From positions 1 through 22,095 of IMG/VR virus record IMGVR_UViG_3300032242_000559: a stretch of DNA of 22,095 nucleotides, one strand, 5' to 3'. This DNA comes from a virus. Position numbers and translations under genes: made by a program. Numbering within the stretch: position 1 is the stretch's first letter; every line of letters starts with the position of its first letter. Under the pieces are notes generated by a model, which searched no databases, had not been told where the DNA came from, and saw only the letters and a list, made by a program, of their open reading frames with translations. Positions 13,754 through 20,440 of the stretch are shown here, one piece after another.

Positions 13754-16310
13754 CGTAATGGCGATTATTCCGAAAGAAGAGCAGCTTGATGCAGTTGCTA
13801 AAATTCGGGTATCTCAACCACAGTCTTTGATCGACACCGACTTTGAGTATGGCTTACAGCCTACCAAGTGGGAGTTCATCAACATGACGAACAACCGTCC
13901 TACGGCATTTTATAACCCTACCAGCCCTCTAACTATTACCAATCTAACTTCGACCGGCAATGCGGTAACGGTTACAACTGCTACGCCTCCCGCGGTTGGT
14001 ACGCCTGTTTACATTCAGGGCGCTAACAACGCTTTGGTTAATGGTTGGTTTTTGGTAGCAACCGTTAGTGCGGGTGTCAGCTTCACTTACAATTTGGTAA
14101 ACGCCAACTCGCTTACTTCCAGCACAATTTACGATAGCACTAAAACTTATGTGTATTCAGGAACGTTGTATGCTGGAGCGGATATTCCGGTGTCGGCCTC
14201 TGCTGGTGCTGCATTTACCAATTCTGGAACGACCGTAACCGGCACGACCACTTATGCTCACGGGTTGAGCGTTGGTAACTTGATTTATGTTGTTGGTACA
14301 ACTGCAAGCACAAATGCTCCTAACGGGACTTGGACGGTTGTGACTGTTCCTACGGCTAACACATTTACCTTTACCGTAAACAACACGCCAACCGGCACAA
14401 TTACGGCTACTGCTGGCGCAACAACGACGTTGTATCAAGCACCAAATGGTTATTCAATTCACCGTGCTTATGATGGTGGTGTACAATTTTCGGCTGGTGC
14501 AAACTCTCCAAACGCACAAATGATCCGTCAAACTCGGCGTTATTTCCGGTATCAATCTGGTAAATCCATCGAAGTTTCTACCGGATCTATTTTACGGAAT
14601 GCGTTTTTTGTAGACAGTTTGACTTCTTCTGGCAGCACGGTGACGGTTAACTGCAAGTTTCCTCACAACATGTCGCCTGGCGCTTACATCCAAGTAGCGG
14701 GTGCAATTGACAATAACTATAACGGAATTTTCCAGATTACGGGTACGACCAACACGACGATGACGTATTCTGCCAACGTCGCACCGGCCACGTCGCCTGA
14801 TCTTGGTTTTCCTGTGTTTGTCACTTCTTACACATGGTATGGTGCAACTCACCGGCTTGGTATCTTTGACCAACAGAACGGTATGTTCTTTGAGTACGAC
14901 GGCCAAAACCTGAATGTTGTTAAACGTTATAGCACTCAGCAACTCAGTGGAACGATTGCAGTAACGTCTAATTCTAACGCTGTTACTGGCACTGGCACTG
15001 CGTTCTCATCTCAGTTAACTCCGGGTGATTTTGTTGTTATTCGCGGTCAATCGTACCGCATTCAATGGATTAACAGCGACACGTCTATGGCTATTGCGCC
15101 TGAATATCGCGCTGCAACGGCAAGCAATATCGTGTTATCAAAAACTCTTGAGACACGCTATCCTCAGTCAACTTGGAACCTTGATCCGTGCGATGGTACG
15201 GGTCCGTCTGGTTATAAAGTTAACCTTTCCAAGATGCAGATGTTTTATCTGGATTATTCTTGGTATGGAGCGGGTTTCGTGCGTTGGGGTATGCGTACCG
15301 CTAACGGCACAAAAACCTATTGCCACAAAGTGCCAAACAACAATTTGAACACGGAAGCATGGATGCGTTCTGGTAACTTACCAGCGCATTATGAGTCCTT
15401 TAGCGTTCAACCAATTACAACTTTGACTTCATCTGTTACGGTTGGAGCCACTACAATCAATGTGGCAAGCACAACAGGTTTCCCACCAACTGGTGCGTTT
15501 AGGATTAGCGCTCCGGGTGATAGCGGTGCAATTGAATACATCAGTTACACGGGTTTAACGTCAACAAGTTTCACCGGATGTACACGCGGAAAGACTGGTG
15601 GTTCTGCTGCAACGGCGTTTACCTACTCGGTAACTGCTCCGGTTGCGGTTGAATTAGCTAATACGTCTCAGACAACGACGAGTTTATACCCTTCACCTGG
15701 TTCAATTAACCATTGGGGTACGTCGGCTATTATGGACGGGCAATTCAACAACGATTTGCAATTCTCGTTTAACGGCGGCATGTCGGCACCTTTGGCTGTG
15801 CAAGGTAGTGCAACCAGTGCTTTGATGTCTCTTCGCCTTGGACCATCCGTTGATACGGGTATTACCGGCGTTTTAGGTGCGCGTGAAGTCATTAACCGTA
15901 TGCAGTTGAAATTGCAAAGCATTCGAGTTTTGTCAGCGGGTATTTTCCAAATTAGCGCGTATCTAAATGCTAACCCTGCATCTGGCACTTTTTCGGCGGT
16001 TGGCGGGTCGTCTTTGTCTCAAATTGCTTACCACACGGCGAATACAACGGTAACGAGTGGTGAAGCCATTTATTCGTTCTACACCAACAATTCCGGTGGT
16101 ACGAACCTGACGTTGACGGAAGAAGATTTGACGACCGTTCGTGATCTTGGCAACTCAATTTTGGGTGGCGGCGTTACAAACACAGTGCCTACGTCGGCCA
16201 CCGGTTTATATCCAGATGGGCCAGATGTTGTTACTATTGTAGCCAGAAACCTGACCGCTACGCCAGCAAACGTGACGGCTTTGATTTCTTGGACTGAAGC
16301 GCAAGCGTAA
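13746..16310 (+). CDS. Large multidomain virion structural protein
   Basis: This 854-residue protein has a GGAGG five bases before the ATG. The N-terminus VMAIIPKEEQLDAVAKIRVSQ leads to TDFEYGLQPTKWEF. Beta modules follow at about residues 62-120, 156-215 and 288-350, each of the form (T)SxGxxVTVxx...G..I.V.G....NG.(F/W).V......FTY. Residues 375-550 carry FDQQNGMFFEYDGQNLNVV, RGQSYRIQW and LSKMQMFYLDYSWYGAGFVRWG, which I recall from virion structural proteins of T4-like cyanophages and other aquatic phages. Residues 556-630 hold a GFPPTGAFRIS...EYISYTG module known from baseplate and fibre proteins. It is thus a virion surface or tail protein. The exact location is unknown, and the similarity is from memory. 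Confidence 0.7.
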   Translation: MPDVMAIIPKEEQLDAVAKIRVSQPQSLIDTDFEYGLQPTKWEFINMTNNRPTAFYNPTSPLTITNLTSTGNAVTVTTATPPAVGTPVYIQGANNALVNGWFLVATVSAGVSFTYNLVNANSLTSSTIYDSTKTYVYSGTLYAGADIPVSASAGAAFTNSGTTVTGTTTYAHGLSVGNLIYVVGTTASTNAPNGTWTVVTVPTANTFTFTVNNTPTGTITATAGATTTLYQAPNGYSIHRAYDGGVQFSAGANSPNAQMIRQTRRYFRYQSGKSIEVSTGSILRNAFFVDSLTSSGSTVTVNCKFPHNMSPGAYIQVAGAIDNNYNGIFQITGTTNTTMTYSANVAPATSPDLGFPVFVTSYTWYGATHRLGIFDQQNGMFFEYDGQNLNVVKRYSTQQLSGTIAVTSNSNAVTGTGTAFSSQLTPGDFVVIRGQSYRIQWINSDTSMAIAPEYRAATASNIVLSKTLETRYPQSTWNLDPCDGTGPSGYKVNLSKMQMFYLDYSWYGAGFVRWGMRTANGTKTYCHKVPNNNLNTEAWMRSGNLPAHYESFSVQPITTLTSSVTVGATTINVASTTGFPPTGAFRISAPGDSGAIEYISYTGLTSTSFTGCTRGKTGGSAATAFTYSVTAPVAVELANTSQTTTSLYPSPGSINHWGTSAIMDGQFNNDLQFSFNGGMSAPLAVQGSATSALMSLRLGPSVDTGITGVLGAREVINRMQLKLQSIRVLSAGIFQISAYLNANPASGTFSAVGGSSLSQIAYHTANTTVTSGEAIYSFYTNNSGGTNLTLTEEDLTTVRDLGNSILGGGVTNTVPTSATGLYPDGPDVVTIVARNLTATPANVTALISWTEAQA

Positions 16311-16320
16311 GGATAAAGCT

Positions 16321-16527
16321 ATGAAAAACGAAAACGGTAAGAACGTTGGTGAGCATAAAGAAACCCGCCCTGTGCGCGTAGAAACGCCACAAGACGCTTA
16401 TGGTCACGGTACAAACAAGTTTAAGCCCGGCACGGCGCCTCGCGGTGGTTTCCATGCTGTGTGGGACTTTAGCGGCAATGACCCTAAGAACAGCCCGACC
16501 GGCAAGCCTGAGCAAAAGGTGATCTAA
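16321..16527 (+). CDS. Small hydrophilic protein of unknown function
   Basis: The protein has 68 residues. AAGGA at 16309-16313 lies upstream of the ATG. The sequence is hydrophilic and rich in Lys, Gly, Pro and Asn with no hydrophobic core (for example DAYGHGTNKFKPGTAPRGGF), so it is likely a disordered or peptide-like accessory. It sits between two structural genes, with a one-base overlap to the next. I recognise no family. Its conservation of position beside the 262-residue protein would be the main clue. Confidence 0.5.
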   Translation: MKNENGKNVGEHKETRPVRVETPQDAYGHGTNKFKPGTAPRGGFHAVWDFSGNDPKNSPTGKPEQKVI

Positions 16528-17315
16528 TGGGACAAGCGACATTCTCCATGTCTCAACATGGGCGGCACGAACCGTTTGAGCTTCAAGTGTCTCGCGGTCA
16601 AGTGCCGTATCATGCGTCGCAAAATATCTTTGGCTATGGAACCACTCCAGCTACGGCGGGATTGTTTCGCACGGTCTGGGAGAATATGGCGACCACTGAT
16701 TATGTGTTTCCTTCGTCAGCTACCACTATGACCTTAACAGGTGGCTCCGGCGATACGGCAACCATCACAATTGTTGGTTTAGATGCAAACTTTAATGTTT
16801 TGACGGAAAACCTTGTCCTTAACGGCGCTACGGGCGTGCCTACGGTCAATGCTTATTACCGCATCAATAGCATGTTTGTAGCTACGGGAAGCCCTACTAA
16901 TCCGTCTAACGTGATTACGTTGACAAACGGCGGTGTGACGTATGCCCAAATTAACACTGCTGTTTTTAACGGGGTAACAAGCAGCGTTGGCACTTCGCAA
17001 ATGGCGGTTTATACCGTGCCTGTGGGAACAACTTTTCACGGTTTTCGTTATGGTGCGTACTCGTCGTTCAACGGAAACACTGCAAACTATACGACTTATC
17101 GCGCAATGATTAACTTATCTTCTGGTGTGCAACGCATTATTTTGCAAACTCCGTTTAATACAAATTATGAAGTGCAACGTCATTTCCCATTTCCGTATGT
17201 TGCGGGGACGGATTTGCGTTTCCAAGTAGCCTCTAGTGCTGCAACGGCTGCGGTTGTTAGTATCAACATTGGCGGTGTTTTAGTTACTAACGAAACGACA
17301 GGGATTGGTTACTAA
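16527..17315 (+). CDS. Virion structural protein, beta-rich
   Basis: The protein has 262 residues. After an N-terminal segment FELQVSRGQVPYHASQNIFG and YGTTPATAGLFRTVWEN come repeated beta-type strands with the pattern GGSGDTATITIVGLDANFNV, then LNGATGVPTVNAYYRINSM, ending in a jelly-roll-like domain (TTFHGFRYGAYSSFNGNTAN). I recall similar proteins from uncultured marine phages and cyanophages, annotated as structural. It follows the 854-residue protein and probably works with it on the virion surface or tail. No enzymatic motif is visible. The start is a one-base TAATG overlap. Confidence 0.62.
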   Translation: MGQATFSMSQHGRHEPFELQVSRGQVPYHASQNIFGYGTTPATAGLFRTVWENMATTDYVFPSSATTMTLTGGSGDTATITIVGLDANFNVLTENLVLNGATGVPTVNAYYRINSMFVATGSPTNPSNVITLTNGGVTYAQINTAVFNGVTSSVGTSQMAVYTVPVGTTFHGFRYGAYSSFNGNTANYTTYRAMINLSSGVQRIILQTPFNTNYEVQRHFPFPYVAGTDLRFQVASSAATAAVVSINIGGVLVTNETTGIGY

Positions 17316-17461
17316 TGGCAAAACGTGGTTTATATGCAAATATCAATGCCAAGCGGGAACGTATTCGCAAAGGTTCTGGCGAGCGTATGCGTAAGGTAGG
17401 TAGTGCAGGCGCTCCTACTGCCGCGGCATTTCGCAAGTCCAAGAGAACGGCGAAGCGCTAA
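17315..17461 (+). CDS. Tiny basic protein, 48 residues
   Basis: This open frame is short but convincing: its ATG overlaps the previous stop by one base (TAATG) and its stop overlaps the next ATG in the same way. The product begins AKRGLYANINAKRERIRKGS and ends FRKSKRTAKR, with about 15 Arg/Lys among 48 residues. The motif KRGLYANI.AKR.RI..GSGE.MRK.GS.GAP is one I recall from many phages of aquatic bacteria, always short and basic. It could bind nucleic acid or DNA inside the head. There is no known function. Confidence 0.62.
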   Translation: MAKRGLYANINAKRERIRKGSGERMRKVGSAGAPTAAAFRKSKRTAKR

Positions 17462-17688
17462 TGGCTGGCCCGTCTCTCTCAGTTGGTCGGGGCGAAAAAC
17501 AATCAGTTAGGGCTGGTGGCGGGTTAACTGCCAAGGGCCGCAAGAAATACAACAGGGCTACCGGCAGTAAGCTGAAAGCTCCTACGAAAGACCCGAAGAA
17601 CCCGCGACATAAGTCGTTCTGCGCTCGGTCTTCTTCTTGGAAAGGCGAACGTGGTAAAGCTGCGCGTCGTCGGTGGGGATGCAGATAG
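17461..17688 (+). CDS. Small basic DUF6321-like protein
   Basis: The protein has 75 residues. The pattern GGLTAKGRKKYNRATGSKLK, AP, a PRHKSFCARSSSWKGERGKA stretch and a final RRRWGC matches the small phage protein family that I recall as DUF6321, common in cyanophages and pelagiphages. It is very basic and has a CxR...C-type pair (Cys at about residues 53 and 74). The function is unknown, and nucleic-acid binding is a reasonable guess from charge. It forms a tight pair with the preceding 48-residue basic protein by a one-base overlap, just before the lysis genes. Confidence 0.68.
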   Translation: MAGPSLSVGRGEKQSVRAGGGLTAKGRKKYNRATGSKLKAPTKDPKNPRHKSFCARSSSWKGERGKAARRRWGCR

Positions 17689-17696
17689 GATGAGCT

Positions 17697-18173
17697 GTGG
17701 ACCCGTTTACACTAATTGCAGGCGCAACTGCTCTTTATAATGGTATCAAATCGGCAGTAGATGCCGGTCATGATATGATGGAAACTGCTGATAAGGTTGG
17801 TAATCTTTTCAGCCATATTGCACAAATTGTTCAGCTCACTTCTGCACCTCGCAAGAAAAAGCTCTTTCAGTCTCAGGCTGAATTTGAAGCTGATGCTGTG
17901 AAGCTATATGCAGTAAAAGCAAAAGCTAAACAGATGCAGCTTGAGGTGAAGAACCTGTTTGTTGGTCAATATGGTCCGGCTGCTTGGGATGCCATTCAAC
18001 GCGAAGTGATCGAAATGCGTAAGGATGTGGCTCGTCAGGAAGCTATTGAACAGCAAGAGAAAGAAGAAATCCAACAAGCAATGATGATGACTGCCAGTGT
18101 GATAGGTGGCGTTATTCTCATGGCTGGTTTATTAATAGTCATCATTCTTATTGCTACGGGGAGCGCACGATAA
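17697..18173 (+). CDS. Tail-anchored helical membrane protein beside the lysis genes
   Basis: The start is a GTG at 17697, with AGGA 7-10 bases upstream; no ATG fits. The 158-residue protein has an N-terminal small-residue helix (DPFTLIAGATALYNGIKSAV), a helical Lys/Gln/Glu middle with probable coiled coil (residues 55-128, including KKKLFQSQAEFEADAVKLYA) and one C-terminal transmembrane helix at about 129-153 followed by only a few residues. It would be anchored by its C-terminus with most of the chain in the cytoplasm. The place directly before the holin suggests a lysis or envelope role, perhaps spanin-like or holin-modulating. The topology is unlike a classical Rz. Confidence 0.6.
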   Translation: MDPFTLIAGATALYNGIKSAVDAGHDMMETADKVGNLFSHIAQIVQLTSAPRKKKLFQSQAEFEADAVKLYAVKAKAKQMQLEVKNLFVGQYGPAAWDAIQREVIEMRKDVARQEAIEQQEKEEIQQAMMMTASVIGGVILMAGLLIVIILIATGSAR

Positions 18174-18547
18174 TGGCATTTGGTATAGATGACGCGATTA
18201 GCGCAGGCTTACAAATCGTTAACAAGTTCATTCCAGATCCAGCCGCGGCTGCTCAAGCTGAAGCTGAACTCCGCACATCCTTGCAAGCATGGGACGCAAA
18301 ACAAGATGAAACCAACACAGTCGAAGCTGCCAGCCCTAATCTTTTTGTATCTGGTTGGCGGCCTGCTATTGGTTGGGTTGGTGCAATTGGCCTCCTCTAC
18401 CAGTATTTATTGCGTCCAATCGCCGTGGGGGCAGGGTGGCACGATTTGCCTGCTCTGGATCAGTCCCTTATGGAATTGGTAACGGCAATGCTAGGCATGG
18501 CTGGCCTTCGTACTTATGAAAAGACGCTTGGAGTTCACTCTAAATGA
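18173..18547 (+). CDS. Holin, GTA-type three-transmembrane family
   Basis: The protein has 124 residues. The C-terminal two thirds match the three-helix holin family named after gene transfer agent holins of Alphaproteobacteria: FVSGWRPAIGWVGAIGLLYQ, then YLLRPIAVGAGWHDLPALD and a final helix LMELVTAMLGMAGLRTYEK. The N-terminal part is an amphipathic region (AISAGLQIVNKFIPDPAAAA) that may insert as the first helix. It would permeabilise the inner membrane to release or activate the endolysin. The gene overlaps the endolysin start by four bases (ATGA) and the previous stop by one base, which gives a compact lysis operon. Confidence 0.82.
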   Translation: MAFGIDDAISAGLQIVNKFIPDPAAAAQAEAELRTSLQAWDAKQDETNTVEAASPNLFVSGWRPAIGWVGAIGLLYQYLLRPIAVGAGWHDLPALDQSLMELVTAMLGMAGLRTYEKTLGVHSK

Positions 18548-19062
18548 ACGGGAATTTTGAAAGATGTCTTGCTCTTGTTCTAAAGTCAGAAGGCGGCTTC
18601 GTAAACAATCCCGCTGACCCAGGCGGAATGACCAACCTTGGCGTCACTAAGAAGACCTACGAGGCTTGGGTTAACCGTACAGTTGATGAAGCAGAGATGA
18701 GGGGCTTAACACCAGATGATGTCGCCCTTCTTTATAAACGTAATTACTGGAATAAAGTTGCTGCTGATAATTTACCTGTTGGCGTGGACTATTGCGTGTT
18801 TGATACCGCAGTAAATTCAGGTCCGTCACAGGCGGTCAAGTTTCTCCAGCGTGCTCTTAACGTCGTCGTTGACGGGGTACTTGGGCAACAAACACTCGCA
18901 GCAGCGAGCCAACGTGATGCCGCGGAGCTTATTGAACAGTTTTGCGAAGAACGTCTTCAATTTATGCAATCCTTAAAAACTTGGCCTACATTTGGCAAAG
19001 GATGGCAGCGGCGCGTTGAAGAGGTCAAGGCCACTGCCACCACGATGATTAGTCCTTCCTGA
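18544..19062 (+). CDS. Endolysin, glycoside hydrolase family 108 muramidase with peptidoglycan-binding domain
   Basis: The protein has 172 residues. The catalytic segment KSEGGFVNNPADPGGMTNLG contains the EGG motif with the putative catalytic Glu16 of GH108 N-acetylmuramidases. The following GVTKKTYEAW and YKRNYWNKV are also typical. From about residue 85, FDTAVNSGPSQAVKFLQRAL and VDGVLGQQTLAA form the family's usual C-terminal peptidoglycan-binding domain. It cleaves the glycan strand of the host cell wall. It lacks an obvious signal peptide, so it needs the holin encoded just upstream. Its last 14 bases overlap the end of the opposing glycosyltransferase-like gene. Confidence 0.9.
   Translation: MNGNFERCLALVLKSEGGFVNNPADPGGMTNLGVTKKTYEAWVNRTVDEAEMRGLTPDDVALLYKRNYWNKVAADNLPVGVDYCVFDTAVNSGPSQAVKFLQRALNVVVDGVLGQQTLAAASQRDAAELIEQFCEERLQFMQSLKTWPTFGKGWQRRVEEVKATATTMISPS
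18975..19000 (-). terminator. Candidate intrinsic terminator for the leftward transcript
   Basis: On the minus strand, CTTTGCC (19000-18994) pairs with GGCCAAG (18986-18980) with one T/C mismatch around a seven-base loop. It is followed directly by five T (18979-18975). It lies about 50 bases beyond the stop of the last leftward gene, inside the endolysin coding region, where a terminator for that operon would be expected. The stem is short, so the call is tentative. Confidence 0.35.
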
Positions 19063-19828
19063 TAAGCTCACCTTCAAACATGTAATTGCCAAGGTGGCCT
19101 AAGTTCATCCACGGAGCTGCATGGATTTTTCCGCCAATCTTTCGCCAAATGTAACAGAAGTGGTAGTCTTCTGAAAGCAGGCGACCTGTTTCTGGTTCAA
19201 TGCTAGTGGCAAAGTATTCTTTGATCTCTTCGCGCAGCGTGTTGGTGTTGGCAAGATCCACAACATCGTTGAAATAGCTCGGCACATGTTCTGCTAATTT
19301 ATCAAAGACTTCACGCTTGATGAGCATCATCCCAGTGCCACCGGCAAACACTTCCAATGGCAAATGTTGTGGCACATCGACCGTACCAGCATAGTCCACA
19401 AGGTTAACAACCCAAGACCCAGTGAAGTGTTTTAACTTGTCGGCTTCTACGCCACGTTTAACGGCTGCTTCAACTTCGTGCCAATTGATTTCTTTTTTTG
19501 GATAAATGCCACAGATGATGTCCTTATCTGCATCAAACATCATCATCACTTCGTGAGCGTTGAACCGAATATCTGCGTCGATAAACAAGAGATGGGTGCA
19601 ATCGGTCTTGAGGAAGGCGTGCGTCAGGCTGTTGCGAGCGCGGGTGATTAGACTTTCGTTGAAGATGAACGATGTCCCCATCCCGTACTGACGTTGCATC
19701 ATTGCGTGTTGCAACTGCATCATGCTCTGGCAGAAAAAACCGGTTGTCATGCCTCCATACATAGGAGTGCTAACAAAACAACGGATGGCTGGCTTAGTAG
19801 GTTCAATAGGTTTTGGTTTCTTGGGCAT
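19049..19828 (-). CDS. GT-A-type glycosyltransferase-like phage protein
   Basis: The start is taken at ATG 19828 (259 aa), with GAGG upstream. A longer frame to 19939 runs into the next gene and has no matching sequence. The order is: RCFVSTPMYGGMTTGFFCQS (first Rossmann-like strand and loop), FIFNESLITRARNSLTHAFL, then THLLFIDADIRFN with a DxD motif (Asp84, Asp86) for metal and sugar-nucleotide binding. Next come DIICGIYPKKEINW, FAGGTGMMLIKREVF, a late LSEDYHFCYIWR and GHLGNY. This combination is a recurrent phage protein with a GT-A fold. It may glycosylate phage DNA bases, a virion protein or host surface sugars; the target cannot be told. It is last in the leftward operon and overlaps the regulator gene by 26 bases. 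Confidence 0.72.
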   Translation of the reverse strand: MPKKPKPIEPTKPAIRCFVSTPMYGGMTTGFFCQSMMQLQHAMMQRQYGMGTSFIFNESLITRARNSLTHAFLKTDCTHLLFIDADIRFNAHEVMMMFDADKDIICGIYPKKEINWHEVEAAVKRGVEADKLKHFTGSWVVNLVDYAGTVDVPQHLPLEVFAGGTGMMLIKREVFDKLAEHVPSYFNDVVDLANTNTLREEIKEYFATSIEPETGRLLSEDYHFCYIWRKIGGKIHAAPWMNLGHLGNYMFEGELIRKD

Positions 19829-20246
19829 TGGTTTGCGTCCTCGGTTTGATATCGAATTTTCGGTAGCAGATGCGGTAGTGTGCCTGGCAATAACTCTGTT
19901 TATACACAGGTGCACCACAACAGATGGTATCCCAAACATTTTTAGGGCTGTCTAGGATAAAACGGCATTGAAACAAACGTGCTTCAAAGAACCTTATGTT
20001 GTTGTTTTCAATAGGTAATTCTGGCTTAGGTGCAAGTTTAGAACGTTTACATGCAGCGTTTTTAATTTTGGCTCTATGCGTTGGATTTGTAGATGAAAAG
20101 CGCAATCCAGACCTGTGGATAAATCCAATAATGCTGTTTTTTGTGCGCTTTAAAACTGCCGCTATTTCTATGGCGGTATATCCCTCGCCAACCATTTTGA
20201 TGGCTTTGTCTTTATCTTTTTGAGGCCAGATGACTGACTTAATCAC
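19803..20246 (-). CDS. gcrA: GcrA-like cell-cycle transcription regulator
   Basis: The protein has 147 residues and starts at a GTG (20246) with AGAGG five bases upstream. The N-terminal helix-turn-helix matches GcrA: Trp7, then KMVGEGYTAIEIAAVLKRTK and NSIIGFIHRSGL, the counterpart of the Caulobacter segment around SASQIA...TRNAVIGKVHRLGL. A Lys/Pro linker (residues 55-80) leads to the C-terminal domain: CRFILD near 94-99, CCGAP at 109-113 and YCQAHYRICY at 119-128, the Cys/His pattern of the GcrA sigma-70-binding domain. Host GcrA binds sigma-70 and activates promoters carrying CcrM-methylated GANTC. This copy is shorter in the linker. It probably redirects or competes in host transcription. 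GANTC is absent from its surroundings. Confidence 0.85.
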   Translation of the reverse strand: MIKSVIWPQKDKDKAIKMVGEGYTAIEIAAVLKRTKNSIIGFIHRSGLRFSSTNPTHRAKIKNAACKRSKLAPKPELPIENNNIRFFEARLFQCRFILDSPKNVWDTICCGAPVYKQSYCQAHYRICYRKFDIKPRTQTNAQETKTY

Positions 20247-20440
20247 TGAAACCTCTGTGTTTCACGCTGTAGTTGTAACGTGGTTATGGCACGGATCTTA
20301 GCTTCAAGGTGCTTGTACTTTTGATGCTTCTTTCGAGCTTCCTGTAGCCTGCGCTGCAACGCTCTTAATTCAGAGGTAGTCTGAGGCTTTTGAAATGCCC
20401 ACAATAGGGTCATAAGCTTTCGCTTTAACTTCTTTAGCAT
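20243..20440 (-). CDS. Small basic coiled-coil protein coupled to the GcrA-like gene
   Basis: The protein has 65 residues. The ATG at 20440 has GGAG seven bases upstream. A second ATG at 20413 has no good ribosome binding site. The sequence is a basic helix with heptad-like Leu/Ala spacing (TSELRALQRRLQEARKKHQK, then YKHLEAKIRAITTLQLQRE). Its stop overlaps the GTG of the GcrA-like gene by four bases (GTGA), so the two are probably co-translated. Its first 71 bases lie in another frame within the end of the nuclease gene. I know no family. A DNA-binding or partner role for the regulator is possible. Confidence 0.5.
   Translation of the reverse strand: MLKKLKRKLMTLLWAFQKPQTTSELRALQRRLQEARKKHQKYKHLEAKIRAITTLQLQRETQRFQ

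Noticed and set aside
17690-17740. ATG at 17690 as the start before the tail-anchored protein
   Set aside because: It opens a frame of only about 16 codons. The GTG at 17697 opens the full 158-residue frame with AGGA at suitable spacing.
19107-19130. ATCCA / TGGAT stem followed by four T on the plus strand after the endolysin
   Set aside because: Five A/T-containing pairs with a ten-base loop are too weak for a confident intrinsic terminator. It is mentioned only with the convergent junction.
19829-19939. N-terminal extension of the glycosyltransferase-like gene to 19939
   Set aside because: The extra 37 residues lie inside the GcrA-like gene, do not resemble the family's N-terminus, and the ATG at 19828 is directly followed by a plausible linker and the first conserved strand.
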